Below, piece by piece: positions 27,650 through 36,832 of a DNA stretch of 64,000 nucleotides; position 1 is the first letter of the stretch, and every line of letters begins with the position of its first letter. Origin of the DNA: an uncultured Bacteroidota bacterium (GTDB lineage: Bacteria; Bacteroidota; Bacteroidia; Flavobacteriales; Flavobacteriaceae). The DNA lies in assembly GCA_902512065.1 (NCBI GenBank), contig CABXHU010000001.1, positions 62,001 through 126,000 of the forward strand, read 5' to 3'. The position numbers were made by a program, and so were the translations under genes. The notes beneath the pieces were generated by a model. The model made no database searches and had not been told where the DNA came from. It saw only the letters and a list, made by a program, of their open reading frames with translations.

Positions 27650-28643
27650 ATGTTGATTTATTAATGTCCATTATTATTTCTCTTCCAAGAATTAATGGCA
27701 TATTTAATTTTTCATGACCTGCAGGAAATTCAAATAAAACTGGAAAATCAAAATCTTTTACAGCATCTAAAATAATTTCTTTTAAATTTTTTCCAAATGG
27801 AGTGGTGTTTTTTCTAAGATCACTAAAATCTCCAACTATTAACCCCTTACATTTATCAAAGTATCCAGCTCTTTTTAGTGAAACTAACATTCTATCAATA
27901 TGATATAGATATTCTCCTAAGTCTTCTATAAATAATATTTTATTATTAGTGTTAATTGAAGATTTTGATCCTATTAAACAGTGAATAAGTGTTAAATTCC
28001 CTCCTACTAACTGCCCTTTAGTTTTCCCTAATTTGTTTTCTTCAATATTTTTAAACTCATAAGACAGCTTTTCTCCAAACAGAACCTGTTTTAATGCTAG
28101 AATTGATTCATCTTTATTAACATCTTTATCCTCTAGGCTTTTGCACATTATACTATGAATTGACTCACTTCCAAGAATATTTAGGTCATTGTGTATTGCA
28201 GTTATGTCTGAATAACCAATTATCCATTTAGGATTCTTTATATATTCAGAATAATCTAAATTATCTATAACTCTCATAGCGCCATAACCCCCTCTTGCAC
28301 ACCATATGGCACTTATAGTTTTGTCATTTAGTGCTTTCTGAAAGTCTTGTGTCCTTTCTTCATCGGTTCCTGAAAAATGTCCATAATTGTTATAAATATT
28401 TTCTCCAATAACCACATTTAATTTCCAACTTTCTAAAAGATTTTTTGCTTTATCAATATAATTTTGATGATCATTTAAAATACCCGAAGGCGCAACTATC
28501 GCAATTGTATCTCCAACTTTAAGATATTCAGGTCTAATTAAATTATCATTCATTTTTTCTGTATTATTTGCAAAGTTTTTATTGACTGTGATTATTGTTG
28601 TAAGAATTATTAAACATAAGTAGACTAGCTTGTTTAAATTCAT
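27630..28643 (-). CDS. Muramoyltetrapeptide LD-carboxypeptidase (peptidase S66)
   Basis: A 337-residue S66 serine peptidase. It has an N-terminal signal peptide (hydrophobic residues about 6-20, ending near NFANN), so it should act in the periplasm on peptidoglycan recycling products. Family motifs are IAIVAPSG, the nucleophile region IIGYSDITAIH, and the downstream acidic/His relay in LFIEDLGEYLYHIDRML and FPAGHEK. LdcA enzymes in Proteobacteria are cytosolic, so the signal peptide is worth noting. It is convergent with mfd. Confidence 0.92.
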   Translation of the reverse strand: MNLNKLVYLCLIILTTIITVNKNFANNTEKMNDNLIRPEYLKVGDTIAIVAPSGILNDHQNYIDKAKNLLESWKLNVVIGENIYNNYGHFSGTDEERTQDFQKALNDKTISAIWCARGGYGAMRVIDNLDYSEYIKNPKWIIGYSDITAIHNDLNILGSESIHSIMCKSLEDKDVNKDESILALKQVLFGEKLSYEFKNIEENKLGKTKGQLVGGNLTLIHCLIGSKSSINTNNKILFIEDLGEYLYHIDRMLVSLKRAGYFDKCKGLIVGDFSDLRKNTTPFGKNLKEIILDAVKDFDFPVLFEFPAGHEKLNMPLILGREIIMDINKSTSNIEFL

Positions 28644-28737
28644 AATTTGAATTTTTAATAAATATAAAGGAACTTATAAAATTACTCTTCTTAATAAGAT
28701 ACAAAATGTTTACTTTTACTAATATAATCAATAAATT

Positions 28738-30438
28738 TTGAAGAAAACTTACACTATAACAGCAGCACTTCCTTATACTAATGGACCTATTCATATTGGG
28801 CATTTGGCAGGCGTGTATATTCCCGCTGATATTTTTTCTAGATTTATGAGATTAACTGGCAATGATGTTGTCTATATATGTGGAAGTGATGAGCATGGAG
28901 TCCCAATTACTATAAAAGCTAAAAAAGAAGGATTAACTCCAAATGATATTGTAAATAGATATCATAGTAACATTAAAAAATCATTTGAAGATTTCGGTAT
29001 TTCTTTTGACAACTATTCTAGGACATCTTCAGAATTACATCATAAAACTGCATCAGATTTTTTTTTACATCTGCATGATAATAATTTTTTTAAGGAAATA
29101 ACGACAGAACAATTTTATGATGTAGATGAAAATCAATTTCTTCCAGATAGATTTATTGTTGGCACATGTCCAAAATGTAATTATGAAAAATCTTATGGTG
29201 ATCAATGTGAAAAATGCGGAACAAGTCACAATGCAATTGATTTAATTGATCCAAAATCTTCAATAACAGGTAATTCACCATCCTTAAAGGAAACTAAACA
29301 TTGGTATTTAAAGTTAGATGAATTTCAATCCTTTTTAGAGGATTGGATTTTAAAAAAACATAAATCTGATTGGAAGGCCAATGTGTTTGGCCAATGTAAA
29401 TCTTGGTTAGATGATGGCTTAAAACCAAGAGCTGTTACAAGAGATCTTGATTGGGGTGTTTCAGTACCATTAAATGATTCTGATGGAAAGGTACTATATG
29501 TTTGGTTTGATGCTCCTATAGGGTATATTTCATCAACTAAAGAGTGGGCAACTAATAATAATTTAGATTGGGAAAAATATTGGAAGAATTCTGATACAGA
29601 ATTAATTCACTTTATAGGTAAAGATAATATCGTTTTTCACTGTATAATTTTTCCCGCAATGCTTAAAGCGCACGGAGATTATATTTTACCAAAAAATGTT
29701 CCAGCTAATGAATTTTTAAATTTAGAGGGATCAAAAATATCCACATCTAACAATTGGGCTGTGTGGTTACCAGATTATCTAAAAGATTTTCCAAATAAAC
29801 AAGATGCTTTAAGATATGTATTGACTGTAAATGCTCCTGAAAATAAGGATAACGATTTTACATGGAAAGATTTTCAAGCAAGAAATAATAATGAACTAGT
29901 TGCTATTTATGGAAATTTTATTAATAGAGTAGTGGTATTAATTAATAAATATTATGATGGTATTATTCCTGAGTCAGCAGATCTAGATGATGAAGACATG
30001 AAGCTATTAAATAAAATTAATCAACAGTCTATATTAATTAAAGAACTTATAGAAAGATTTAAATTTAGGGAAGCTTGTAATGAGTATATAAATATTGCTA
30101 GAAATGGCAACAAATATTTAGCTGATAATGAACCATGGAAGCTTATTAAAATTAATCCAGATAGAGTTAAGAATATTATGTTTATTTCACTTCAAATTTC
30201 TTCTATTTTAGCTATAATTGGAGAACCTTTTTTACCATTTGCATCTGAAAAATTAAAGAATATACTTAATTTCAAAAATCATAATATTGAATGGAGCTGG
30301 AATAACTTAGACTCTGGTGATATCTTAATAAAACCAGGAGTTAAAATTAATCATGCAGAATTATTATTTGAAAAAATTGAAGATACTGAGATTGAGTTTC
30401 AGCTTGAAAAATTAAGAAAAGCAAAAGCTAACCTATAA
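28738..30438 (+). CDS. metG: Methionine-tRNA ligase
   Basis: A class I synthetase of 566 residues. It has the HIGH motif ([10 protein letters not shown], about residues 17-26), a zinc knuckle [18 protein letters not shown] (about residues 144-161), the KMSKS loop in the form KISTS, and the anticodon-binding helical domain. It ends without the C-terminal EMAP/Trbp111-like dimerisation domain found in many longer Bacteroidota MetG proteins. The start is TTG. No terminator is visible before the convergent MaoC gene, 13 bases away. Confidence 0.97.
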   Translation: MKKTYTITAALPYTNGPIHIGHLAGVYIPADIFSRFMRLTGNDVVYICGSDEHGVPITIKAKKEGLTPNDIVNRYHSNIKKSFEDFGISFDNYSRTSSELHHKTASDFFLHLHDNNFFKEITTEQFYDVDENQFLPDRFIVGTCPKCNYEKSYGDQCEKCGTSHNAIDLIDPKSSITGNSPSLKETKHWYLKLDEFQSFLEDWILKKHKSDWKANVFGQCKSWLDDGLKPRAVTRDLDWGVSVPLNDSDGKVLYVWFDAPIGYISSTKEWATNNNLDWEKYWKNSDTELIHFIGKDNIVFHCIIFPAMLKAHGDYILPKNVPANEFLNLEGSKISTSNNWAVWLPDYLKDFPNKQDALRYVLTVNAPENKDNDFTWKDFQARNNNELVAIYGNFINRVVVLINKYYDGIIPESADLDDEDMKLLNKINQQSILIKELIERFKFREACNEYINIARNGNKYLADNEPWKLIKINPDRVKNIMFISLQISSILAIIGEPFLPFASEKLKNILNFKNHNIEWSWNNLDSGDILIKPGVKINHAELLFEKIEDTEIEFQLEKLRKAKANL

Positions 30439-30451
30439 TTAGTAATTTATT

Positions 30452-30940
30452 TTATTTATAAGCTATTGCAATAAACTCAGCCACACATGCTGGTTTTTGC
30501 TGATCTTTTAATTCAAATATAATGTTAAGCTTATATCTAATTCCACCTTCCACTTTATCACATGAAATAAGTGAGATTCTTGCTCGAATTGAAGAATTAA
30601 CTCTTGTTGCATTCATAAATCTAACTCTATCGCAGCCATAATTAACACCCATGCTTACTTTATTAAATTTAATAGTCTCATAACAAAATTTAGGTGCAAG
30701 AGACAATACCAGAAATCCGTGAGCTATAGTTTTTTTATATGGAGAATGTTTTTTGCATAATTCAGGATTAATATGAATCCATTGATTGTCATCAGTAATT
30801 TTTGCAAAAGAATTTATTTGATCTTGTGTTACAGTTGTCCATTCTGAAAGCCCTACTTCTTTTCCAACATGATTATTTAGATCAGATAATTTATTAATTT
30901 CAGTAGAATAAGGTTTGTTTTTTTGAACTAGGTCCTTCAT
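30452..30940 (-). CDS. MaoC-like (R)-enoyl-CoA hydratase
   Basis: A 162-residue hotdog protein with FAKITDDNQWIHINPE and the following AHGFLVLSL, which is the hydratase 2 motif of MaoC/PhaJ enzymes (Asp and His act on trans-2-enoyl-CoA). It is the last gene of a five-gene minus-strand run (acyl-CoA synthetase, fragment, acyl-CoA dehydrogenase, SDR, MaoC), 22 bases after the SDR gene. A role in oxidation of a particular acyl-CoA is inferred; the substrate is unknown. Confidence 0.9.
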   Translation of the reverse strand: MKDLVQKNKPYSTEINKLSDLNNHVGKEVGLSEWTTVTQDQINSFAKITDDNQWIHINPELCKKHSPYKKTIAHGFLVLSLAPKFCYETIKFNKVSMGVNYGCDRVRFMNATRVNSSIRARISLISCDKVEGGIRYKLNIIFELKDQQKPACVAEFIAIAYK

Positions 30941-30962
30941 TTTTTACTATTCTATATTAGAA

Positions 30963-31706
30963 TTACATTGGCATTGCACCACCATTTGCATGTAATACAA
31001 TACCACTTACAAAACCTGCTTCTTTGGATGCAAGAAATAAGTATACATGACCCATATCTTCTGGAGTTCCAATTCTTCCAACAGGAATCATTGATATGCC
31101 TGCTTTAATTATATCTTCAGGCATGGAATCAGACATTTCAGATTTAATAAAACCAGGAGCTACTGCATTAACAGTTATATTATATCTTCCAGTTTCTTTG
31201 CATAGGGCTCTTGTGAATCCAGCAATTGCAGCTTTAGAAGCCGAATAATTTGCTTGACCAAATGCACCCTGGAAAGCATTAATTGATGATGCATTTATTA
31301 TTCTTCCATATTTTGCTTCTTTCATATGAGGCAATACTGCTTTTGTAGTGACATAGAGTGAATTAATATTTACATCAATTACTCTATCCCATTCATCCCT
31401 TGTCATTTTTAAAAGAGATCTATCCCTTATAATTCCTGCATTATTAATCAAAATATCAATTCTGCCAAATTCACCTATTAATTTTTCTACTGCTATATTT
31501 ACAGATGATTGATCAGTAACATTTACTTTTTGAAATATTATATTTCCTCCTTCTTTTTTAATCCTATCAGCAGTTTTTTCACCTTCATCTAAAATATCCC
31601 ACATGGCTACAGTTGCACCTTCTTTACAGAAAATTTTACAAATACCCTCTCCAATTCCTCTAGCACCACCAGTAATAACAGCTATTTGACCATCTAATTT
31701 ACCCAT
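30963..31706 (-). CDS. SDR-family 3-oxoacyl/hydroxyacyl-CoA (or -ACP) reductase, FabG/PhaB-like
   Basis: A 247-residue classical short-chain dehydrogenase. The cofactor loop is TGGARGIGEG (residues about 12-21), NNAG follows, and the catalytic Ser is in NASSINAF with Tyr/Lys in NYSASKAA. The C-terminus is standard. Clustering with acyl-CoA dehydrogenase and MaoC genes suggests that it works on hydroxyacyl-CoA rather than in fatty-acid synthesis. It is spaced 16 bases after the acyl-CoA dehydrogenase gene. Confidence 0.92.
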   Translation of the reverse strand: MGKLDGQIAVITGGARGIGEGICKIFCKEGATVAMWDILDEGEKTADRIKKEGGNIIFQKVNVTDQSSVNIAVEKLIGEFGRIDILINNAGIIRDRSLLKMTRDEWDRVIDVNINSLYVTTKAVLPHMKEAKYGRIINASSINAFQGAFGQANYSASKAAIAGFTRALCKETGRYNITVNAVAPGFIKSEMSDSMPEDIIKAGISMIPVGRIGTPEDMGHVYLFLASKEAGFVSGIVLHANGGAMPM

Positions 31707-31722
31707 AATTAAATCTTAAATT

Positions 31723-32892
31723 TTACTTTTTAGTTGCTTCAGCTTTATAGTCTTTGCCATCAATAACAATTTTAGCAATTATTTCTCTCATAATTTCAGA
31801 AGTTCCACCTCCAATAGTTCCCACTCTACAATCTCTATACATTCTTGCCATTGGATAATCTTCTGTAAAACCATTTCCTCCAAAAAACTGTAAACATTGA
31901 GTAGCAACTTTTTCATGTAATTCTGTGCAAAGCAGTTTCCCCATCGAACAGAGTTTTACATCATATATTTTTTTATCATAAAGATCACAGCAATGGTAGC
32001 TAAAAACTTTTAATGCTTCAATTTCAGATGATAATTGAGCAATTCTATGTCTTAATACTTGGAATTCATTAATACTTTTACCAAATGCATTTCTTTCTTT
32101 CATATAATTTAGTGACTCGGAAATTGCAAACTCCATTGTTGCAATACTAGTGGGTAGAAAACAAAGTCTTTCTAATTGTAATCCATTCATTAGATAATAG
32201 AATCCTTTTCCTTCTTCACCTATCAAATTTTCTGATGGAACAACTACATTATCAAAACTAAGTTCTGCTGTATCAGATGAACGCCAACCAAGTTTGTCAA
32301 TTTTAGTCTTAGTTATTCCATCGGAATTTAAGTCTATAATTAATAAACTTATCCCTTTTGATCTAGAAGTTGGATCAGTTTTTACAACTGTAACTACAAA
32401 ATCCCCGTATACTCCATTAGTAATAAATGTTTTTGATCCATTTACAATATAATTATCTCCTTTTTTTATAGCATTTGTTTGTATATTTTGAACATCTGAC
32501 CCAGCATTAGGCTCAGTAATACCAATGCAGCTTATTAAATCTCCAGATACTATGCCTGGCAAATATTTATCTTTCAGAAAATCGTTTCCATATTTTAATA
32601 TATATGGAGCAGACATGTACTGAACTGCTTGTTGTGTGATAGTAAATCCTCCTGAATTTAGTTTTGCAATTTCTTCACTTAAAACTACTTCAAAGAAAAA
32701 ATCTAGGTTACTTCCGCCATATTTTTCAGGAAATGAAAGGCCTAGAAACCCCATTTTACCCATTTTTTTCCAAATTTGTTTAGGAATTTCACCTTCCTTT
32801 TCCCACTGATTTAAATTTGGTTTAACTTCCCTATTTAGAAAATCTTTAAGACTCTTTCTAAACATTTCATGTTCTTCTGAAAAATAATTCAT
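31723..32892 (-). CDS. Acyl-CoA dehydrogenase (IVD/LCAD-type catalytic base)
   Basis: A 389-residue flavoenzyme with the three-domain ACAD layout: CIGITEPNAGSD (FAD/substrate, about residues 122-133), KTFITNG, and a C-terminal GGTSEIMREI. The position that is the catalytic Glu in medium-chain enzymes is Gly here (IGGGTSE). Glu241 in QLERL instead occupies the site used by isovaleryl- and long-chain-type enzymes. That suggests a branched or long acyl substrate, which is inference. It is 10 bases downstream of the truncated receptor-like gene in the same operon. Confidence 0.95.
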   Translation of the reverse strand: MNYFSEEHEMFRKSLKDFLNREVKPNLNQWEKEGEIPKQIWKKMGKMGFLGLSFPEKYGGSNLDFFFEVVLSEEIAKLNSGGFTITQQAVQYMSAPYILKYGNDFLKDKYLPGIVSGDLISCIGITEPNAGSDVQNIQTNAIKKGDNYIVNGSKTFITNGVYGDFVVTVVKTDPTSRSKGISLLIIDLNSDGITKTKIDKLGWRSSDTAELSFDNVVVPSENLIGEEGKGFYYLMNGLQLERLCFLPTSIATMEFAISESLNYMKERNAFGKSINEFQVLRHRIAQLSSEIEALKVFSYHCCDLYDKKIYDVKLCSMGKLLCTELHEKVATQCLQFFGGNGFTEDYPMARMYRDCRVGTIGGGTSEIMREIIAKIVIDGKDYKAEATKK

Positions 32893-32902
32893 TTTTTATT
32901 TA

Positions 32903-33253
32903 TTAATTAGTGTTCTTCTTCTTCTTCTTCTTCTTCTTCTTCTTCTTCTTCTTCTTCTTTGTAGATAATGAAATAGCGCCTAAATCAGAATCTCTTTCAA
33001 AAGATAAAGTAATTGTAGTATACCGTAAATAGGAAACTTCAATCTCTCCAGATTCTCTAGTTATTTTAAGTGAAAAATTACCATCAAAGTCTGATATTGT
33101 TTCATTAGTTGTGCCTTTTTCAGTAATAATTGCTCCTGGAAGAGGAACATTTATTTTTTCATCCATAATAGTGCCTGAAACTATAGTTTGTGTTTTAGCA
33201 TTTGTTAAAAAAGATAAAAAAACACAAATAGTAAGAAAATTTTTTAATTTCAT
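32903..33253 (-). CDS. Carboxypeptidase-like regulatory-domain fragment ending in poly-lysine
   Basis: Starting at ATG 33253 (ATGA overlap with the acyl-CoA synthetase stop) gives 116 residues. A signal peptide (residues about 1-19) precedes a CarboxypepD_reg-like beta domain (SGTIMDEKINVPLPGAIITE, then DFDGNFSLKI), the domain that opens SusC/TonB-dependent receptors. It ends in 15 lysines, all AAG codons from a (CTT)15 tract, then Asn-Thr-Asn. No plug or barrel follows; the acyl-CoA dehydrogenase gene starts 10 bases later. It may be a remnant of a receptor gene or a small secreted protein with a microsatellite tail. The in-frame ATG at 33259 is less likely. Confidence 0.7.
   Translation of the reverse strand: MKLKNFLTICVFLSFLTNAKTQTIVSGTIMDEKINVPLPGAIITEKGTTNETISDFDGNFSLKITRESGEIEVSYLRYTTITLSFERDSDLGAISLSTKKKKKKKKKKKKKKKNTN
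32913..32959. repeat. (CTT)15 trinucleotide microsatellite
   Basis: Fifteen uninterrupted CTT units (32915-32959) with a flanking TT occur at the 3' end of the receptor-like fragment. On the coding strand they give 15 AAG lysine codons. The window otherwise uses AAA heavily for lysine, so the tract looks like slippage-expanded DNA rather than selected coding sequence. Confidence 0.97.
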
Positions 33254-34926
33254 TCCCATATTATCGTTTCACTATTTTCATGCCATTGGCTATATTTAGA
33301 CATAAATTTTTCATCTATTTTAACCCTTTTAATTTTTAGTGTAGGAGTGCACAGTCCATTATCAGGAGTCCATGCCTCTTTCATAATCACAATGGTTGAA
33401 ACCTTTCTATGACTTACTTGATCTTTATTTACAGATTCTAATTTATTATTAAGCTGTTGTTTTAATGTTTCTTTATCAATAGAATTAACTCCTTCAGAAG
33501 GAACAACAAGAAGAATTGGTGCTGCTATTCCAAATCCAACCACACACATTTGTTCAAATTCAGTAACATCTCCAAATAGTGCTTCAATTTTCCCAGGTTC
33601 AACAAATTCACCTGTAGTTGTTTTAAATGCGTCTTTGACTCTTCCAGTAATGTATAGATTGCCTTCATCATCAATTCTACCTCTATCTCCAGTATACAGC
33701 CATCCGTTTTTAATAGTGTTATTTGTGGTCTCTGGATCATTATAATATCCTTTCATTACATATGGCCCTCTCATTAGTATTTCCCCAGTTTCAGAGTCTA
33801 TCTTAATCTCAACTTCTGGCTGTGCTTTACCAACAGACCCAGGTTTGTCAGTAATTTCACCTGGAAGTTGAGTGCATATTGCACAATTCTCTGTCATTCC
33901 ATAGCCATTGGTTATCTTCACTCCAAGACTCCTGTACCATACTCTTTGTGATTCTTGCATTGGCGCAGCTCCAGTTACAATTGCTTTTGCTTTGCTTAAT
34001 CCTAATTTTTTCTTTAGAACCATTTTAAGTAAAGAAGAAACTATAGGTATACTTAAGAGTTTATTTAATTTTTCTTGAGGGAATTTGGATAATATACCCA
34101 TTTGAAATTTTGTATATATTCTTGGAACTCCAAAGAAAACGGTTGGTTGAACAGAGCCTAGATTTTGAGCAAATGTTTCTAAAGATTCTGTAAAAGAAAT
34201 GGTTCCTCCATATCTAAAACATGTCCATTCCACTACAATTCTTTCAGCAATATGATTTAATGGTAAATAAGAGAAGAATGAATTTTTTCCATTAAAATCT
34301 ACTCTCAATGGATTGTGCTCTGGAGTTGTTAAGCATTCTGTATTTTCATTGGTTTGATAATCTAGAACTACTCCCTTTGGCGTACCAGTTGTTCCAGAAG
34401 TAAATATGATTGTCCACACATCACTACGGTCTGGGTAAAAATCTTCTTGTTGAGGTTCAAATTTATTAATAAAATCAAACCATTGATGACCCACAGAAAT
34501 TTCTGAGCAATCCTTATAGTGTGGAAATGCAATTAACGGCATATCATCTGGAATCCCATTTTTAATTTCATCCCATGCATTAACTTTACCCATAAAAAGG
34601 GCGCTTACATCTCCAAAATGTAAGAGACTTTTTAGTTCTTCGGAATTTAATGTTGGAAAGAAAGGGACAGACACATATCCTGCCATATATATAGCTAAAT
34701 CAGCAATAATCCATTCTCTACAATTTTTAGACATTAATCCAATATGACTTTTAGGAGGTAGTCCAAGAGTTTTTAATCCTGTAGCTAGTTTTCTTGCCAT
34801 TTGACCAGTTTCTCTCCAAGTGTATTCTTCCCATTTATCCCCAAATGGTTGTCTTAGAAAAGGCTTGTCTTTTAATTTTTTCTCCCATTTATAGAAGTTA
34901 AATATGAATTTATTGCTGCTTTCCAT
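33250..34926 (-). CDS. AMP-binding long-chain acyl-CoA synthetase
   Basis: A 558-residue adenylate-forming ligase. The P-loop is IIFTSGTTGTPKG (about residues 171-183), with GYGMTENCA, the adenylate Asp in LYTGDRG, and the ITGRVKDAFKTTTGEFVEPGKIE linker in which the usual Lys-rich hinge is partly changed. The size and the eukaryote-like LCFA-CoA ligase signature suggest a long-chain or branched fatty acid substrate. It heads the minus-strand arm and is divergent from the carboxylase gene across a 298-base region with an inverted repeat. Confidence 0.93.
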   Translation of the reverse strand: MESSNKFIFNFYKWEKKLKDKPFLRQPFGDKWEEYTWRETGQMARKLATGLKTLGLPPKSHIGLMSKNCREWIIADLAIYMAGYVSVPFFPTLNSEELKSLLHFGDVSALFMGKVNAWDEIKNGIPDDMPLIAFPHYKDCSEISVGHQWFDFINKFEPQQEDFYPDRSDVWTIIFTSGTTGTPKGVVLDYQTNENTECLTTPEHNPLRVDFNGKNSFFSYLPLNHIAERIVVEWTCFRYGGTISFTESLETFAQNLGSVQPTVFFGVPRIYTKFQMGILSKFPQEKLNKLLSIPIVSSLLKMVLKKKLGLSKAKAIVTGAAPMQESQRVWYRSLGVKITNGYGMTENCAICTQLPGEITDKPGSVGKAQPEVEIKIDSETGEILMRGPYVMKGYYNDPETTNNTIKNGWLYTGDRGRIDDEGNLYITGRVKDAFKTTTGEFVEPGKIEALFGDVTEFEQMCVVGFGIAAPILLVVPSEGVNSIDKETLKQQLNNKLESVNKDQVSHRKVSTIVIMKEAWTPDNGLCTPTLKIKRVKIDEKFMSKYSQWHENSETIIWE

Positions 34927-35091
34927 TATTAGTTTTTTAGTATAGTTTTTTATGATCTAGGTAAGTTAAATACCTTTTTTTAGAAAATGAATATTGAATG
35001 TAACTTTTTTTATTTAAAACTACAAAAATATATGTATCTCCTAGTCAATAAATAGAATTTCATGTTTGGATTTATCCTTAATTAATTCTTT

Positions 35092-35121
35092 AAATTCTTG
35101 ACTTGAAAAGTCCAAGAATTT
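35092..35121. promoter_or_regulatory. Operator-like inverted repeat in the divergent intergenic region
   Basis: The arms aaattcttg (35092-35100) and caagaattt (35113-35121) are exact complements. Inner actt/aagt arms add four more pairs around a gaa centre, with one unpaired C at 35112. It lies 16 bases upstream of the probable -33 element of the carboxylase promoter, between two divergent acyl-CoA operons, where a repressor or activator site would be expected. The regulator is unknown; a hairpin is the alternative. Confidence 0.5.
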
Positions 35122-35137
35122 CATTATATTAAATAAA

Positions 35138-35167
35138 TTGCTAGTAAGTAATGAAATTATATATTTG
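35138..35167 (+). promoter_or_regulatory. Bacteroidota-type promoter of the acyl-CoA carboxylase operon
   Basis: TTG at 35138-35140 and TATATTTG at 35160-35167 are separated by 19 bases, matching the -33 TTG / -7 TAnnTTTG layout. The gene starts 58 bases downstream of the box. The rest of the 34927-35224 gap is AT-rich with no gene; the divergent minus-strand promoter is not clear. Confidence 0.65.
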
Positions 35168-35224
35168 TAATTTTCTAGTTATAAAAAAAATACAATAAAT
35201 CTATTTTAAATAAATGTTTGTTTA

Positions 35225-36823
35225 ATGAAAGTTCGAAAGTCAAATATTGATGTTTTAAGTTCAAATTTTATTGAAAATGAGATTTCTATGAAGAAATTAT
35301 TGAAGGAACTTAATTCCTATTTTAAATTATCAAAGTTAGAAGGAAATAAAGATAAAATTAAAAGAACTAGAAAAAGAAAAAAGCTGCTTGCTAGAGAGAA
35401 AATAGATTTGTTGCTTGATAAAAATAAACCTCAAATAGAATTAATGTCTCTTGCTGGTTTAAAACATGAAGGTGGGTTTGGTGCTGGCGGAACTACAGTA
35501 GTAGTTTTAGGTTATGTTTCTAATGTGCTTTGCTTAATTAATGCTAATGTTGCAACAAGAAAAGCAGGTGCAATTGATTATGCTACAAGTTTAAAGAATT
35601 TAAGGTTATCACAAATTGCTAATGAAAATAAATTATTAACTATAAACCTTGTTGAAAGTGGTGGAGCTAATTTACCAGATCAAGACAGGGTTTTTAATAA
35701 TTATGGCAAGTTTTTTATGGAGATGTCTAGAAGGTCTAAAGATGGAATTCCAACAATTTCTGTAGTGTTTGGAAATGCTACAGCCGGTGGCGCTTATGTC
35801 CCTGGAATGTCTGATTATTCAATTCTTCAAAAGAATACAGCTAAAGTATTTTTGGCAGGACCACCATTGGTAAAGATGGCAACTAACGAAGATGCTAATG
35901 ATGAAGAATTAGGAGGAGCCCAAATGCATAGTAGTATTTCTGGTGTTTCAGATTTTTTAGCTAACGATGAAAAGCATGCTATTGAAATAACAAAAAATTT
36001 AATTAAAAAAATTAAGCAGCCTACAGATAACAATTATGAAAATGAGGCATCTTTACCAAAATTTGATAAAGAAGAGATTTTAGGAATTATTCCTTCTAAC
36101 TTAAAAACGCCTTTTGATATTCGTGAACTTGTAAAGAGATTTGTTGATAGTTCTGAATTTATTGAATTCAAAGAAAATTATGGTAGAACAATGTTTTGCT
36201 GTTGGACAAAAATTAATGGCTACCCTATTGGAATTATTGCCAATAATGGAGTAATTTTTATTGAATCTGCAAGAAAAGCTACACATTTTATACAATTGGC
36301 TAATAAATCTAATACCCCTTTACTATTCATACATAATACTACAGGATTTATGGTAGGAAAGAGGTATGAACAAAATGGAATGATTAATAGCGGATCTCAA
36401 TTAATTCATGCTGTTGCTGGAAGTACAGTTCCACATATTAGCCTACAGGTTGGTAATTCTTATGGTGCTGGCAATTATGCAATGTGCGGCAGATCTTTTG
36501 AACCTAGATTTCTTTTTTCATATCCAAATGTAAAATCTGGTGTTATGGGAGCAGACCAGTTGTCTGGTGTAATGGAAATAATTAAAAGAAATTCAGCTTC
36601 ATCATTAAATAAGGTTATTGATGAAGAAAAACTTAAAATTGAAAAGAAAAAAATGGCTGAACAGGCTGAGGAAAAGGCGAGTGTTTGGCATACTACATCT
36701 GAGGTATGGGATGATGGAGTTATTGATCCAACAGATACTAGAAAATATTTGTCCTTAGCATTAGCAGCTGTTTACAACAATGAGATAAAAGGATCTAGTT
36801 CTTTTGGAGTATTTAGAATGTAA
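35225..36823 (+). CDS. Acyl-CoA carboxylase, carboxyltransferase (beta) subunit
   Basis: A 532-residue biotin-dependent carboxyltransferase of the methylcrotonyl/geranyl/propionyl-CoA carboxylase beta family. It has N-lobe motifs LLAREKIDLLLD and GGANLPDQD, an oxyanion glycine pair in NATAGGAYVPGM, then LAGPPLVKMA and ELGGAQMH. The C-lobe has TGFMVGKRYEQNG and GNSYGAGNYAMCGR. It transfers CO2 from carboxybiotin to an acyl-CoA in the cytoplasm. No biotin carboxylase/BCCP alpha subunit lies in the window, so its partner must be elsewhere. The neighbourhood resembles Atu/Liu pathways for isoprenoid or leucine breakdown, but the substrate is undecided. Confidence 0.92.
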   Translation: MKVRKSNIDVLSSNFIENEISMKKLLKELNSYFKLSKLEGNKDKIKRTRKRKKLLAREKIDLLLDKNKPQIELMSLAGLKHEGGFGAGGTTVVVLGYVSNVLCLINANVATRKAGAIDYATSLKNLRLSQIANENKLLTINLVESGGANLPDQDRVFNNYGKFFMEMSRRSKDGIPTISVVFGNATAGGAYVPGMSDYSILQKNTAKVFLAGPPLVKMATNEDANDEELGGAQMHSSISGVSDFLANDEKHAIEITKNLIKKIKQPTDNNYENEASLPKFDKEEILGIIPSNLKTPFDIRELVKRFVDSSEFIEFKENYGRTMFCCWTKINGYPIGIIANNGVIFIESARKATHFIQLANKSNTPLLFIHNTTGFMVGKRYEQNGMINSGSQLIHAVAGSTVPHISLQVGNSYGAGNYAMCGRSFEPRFLFSYPNVKSGVMGADQLSGVMEIIKRNSASSLNKVIDEEKLKIEKKKMAEQAEEKASVWHTTSEVWDDGVIDPTDTRKYLSLALAAVYNNEIKGSSSFGVFRM

Positions 36824-36832
36824 TATTTTATT

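Noticed and set aside
35225-36823. Naming this gene as methylcrotonyl-CoA carboxylase beta (mccB)
   Set aside because: The family is clear but the motifs and neighbours do not separate MCC, geranyl-CoA and other acyl-CoA carboxylases, and no alpha subunit is nearby.
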